Shown here in pieces: positions 5,512-5,766 of a DNA stretch of 5,766 bases; positions within the stretch are counted from its first letter, which is position 1; every line of letters begins with the position of its first letter. Both the position numbers and the translations under genes were made by a program. The notes below the pieces were generated by a model. It was not told the DNA's origin and ran no database searches. It was given only the letters and a program-made list of their open reading frames with translations. The DNA is from Pseudomonadota bacterium (GTDB lineage Bacteria; Pseudomonadota; Alphaproteobacteria; Rhizobiales; Rhizobiaceae): the NCBI GenBank assembly GCA_023451915.1, contig JAEXXS010000314.1:1-5766 (forward strand). The letters are read 5' to 3'.

Positions 5512-5766
5512 ATGAGCTTGGACGTGATCAATAAGGCCATTGAGCCTGCCGCAACCCTGGCCACCAGCATTTACGAAAAGCTGAAAGCGGACATTCTTTC
5601 CGCTGCGCTAGAACCAGGCCGAAAGCTGCAGCTTCGCTTCCTTATGGAAAACTATGCAGCCGGTCAGACTCCGCTGCGAGAAGCGCTCAACCGACTGACG
5701 ACAGAGGGGCTTGTCGTTGGAAAGGAACAACGCGGTTTTTACGTGCAGTCGATCAGTATTGAAGAA
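5512..5766 (+). CDS. GntR-family transcriptional regulator, FadR/FCD type, N-terminal part only
   Basis: The first 85 codons of a DNA-binding regulator; the effector domain lies past the right edge. Residues 17-80 form the winged helix-turn-helix: ATSIYEKLKADIL (helix 1), the GRKLQLRFLMENY stretch, the recognition helix region TPLREALNRLTTEGL at 53-67, and the wing GFYVQSIS at 75-82. The PLREAL..L..EGLV pattern is the hallmark of the FadR subfamily, whose C-terminal FCD domain usually binds small carboxylates. The ATG at 5512 has AGGAG 4 nt upstream (5503-5507). It is transcribed away from the catabolic run, a common arrangement for a local regulator that represses the divergent operon until the substrate or an intermediate binds. 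The FCD domain itself is not in view, so the subfamily rests on the N-terminal pattern. Confidence 0.9.
   Translation, partial: MSLDVINKAIEPAATLATSIYEKLKADILSAALEPGRKLQLRFLMENYAAGQTPLREALNRLTTEGLVVGKEQRGFYVQSISIEE

Noticed and set aside
5172..5570. Minus-strand open frame crossing the divergent spacer
   Set aside because: It overlaps the well-supported amidohydrolase in another frame, runs through the promoter region and into the regulator gene, and shows no domain. It is not a gene.
1..5766. CRISPR arrays, tRNA/rRNA genes, insertion sequences, phage or toxin-antitoxin genes
   Set aside because: No regularly spaced repeats, RNA-gene signatures, transposase motifs or small paired toxin-like frames were seen on either strand.

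Overview
The window looks like a piece of an alphaproteobacterial genome from the order Hyphomicrobiales (Rhizobiales), most likely the Brucella/Ochrobactrum group. Base composition is moderate. The 155-bp gap at 1674-1828 holds a palindromic intergenic element that I recognise from memory as the kind scattered through Brucella and Ochrobactrum genomes (Bru-RS-like). The genus assignment is an inference from that repeat and the gene style; no search was run.

Layout: five genes lie on the minus strand, read from right to left. They are an ACMSD-type amidohydrolase/decarboxylase (4297-5388), a two-domain VOC extradiol-type ring-cleavage dioxygenase (3444-4334), an MhpA-type FAD aromatic hydroxylase (1829-3406), a 12-TM MFS transporter of the anion:cation symporter type (363-1673), and the N-terminal third of a fumarylacetoacetate hydrolase (FAH) family enzyme (1-326, cut by the left edge). 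A GntR/FCD-type regulator starts divergently at 5512 and is cut by the right edge. The 123-bp spacer between regulator and operon is very AT-rich. It carries a 16-bp perfect palindrome, a smaller inverted repeat and a credible promoter for the regulator. No gene-free stretch exceeds 155 bp, and I see no RNA genes, CRISPR arrays or insertion sequences.

How the genes may work together (inference from families): the transporter imports an aromatic carboxylate, the flavoprotein hydroxylates it to a catechol-like diol, and the VOC enzyme opens the ring by extradiol (meta) cleavage. The ACMSD-like enzyme then decarboxylates the carboxylated semialdehyde, and the FAH-family enzyme processes the resulting 2-oxo/2-hydroxy acid. 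The nearest logical parallels are meta pathways with a ring-fission-product decarboxylase, such as p-cumate, 2,3-dihydroxybenzoate and 3-hydroxyanthranilate degradation. The exact substrate cannot be read from the sequence. The regulator probably senses the substrate or an intermediate and controls both directions from the shared spacer. I see a plausible catabolic operon of undetermined substrate, and no evidence of a wholly new type of system.
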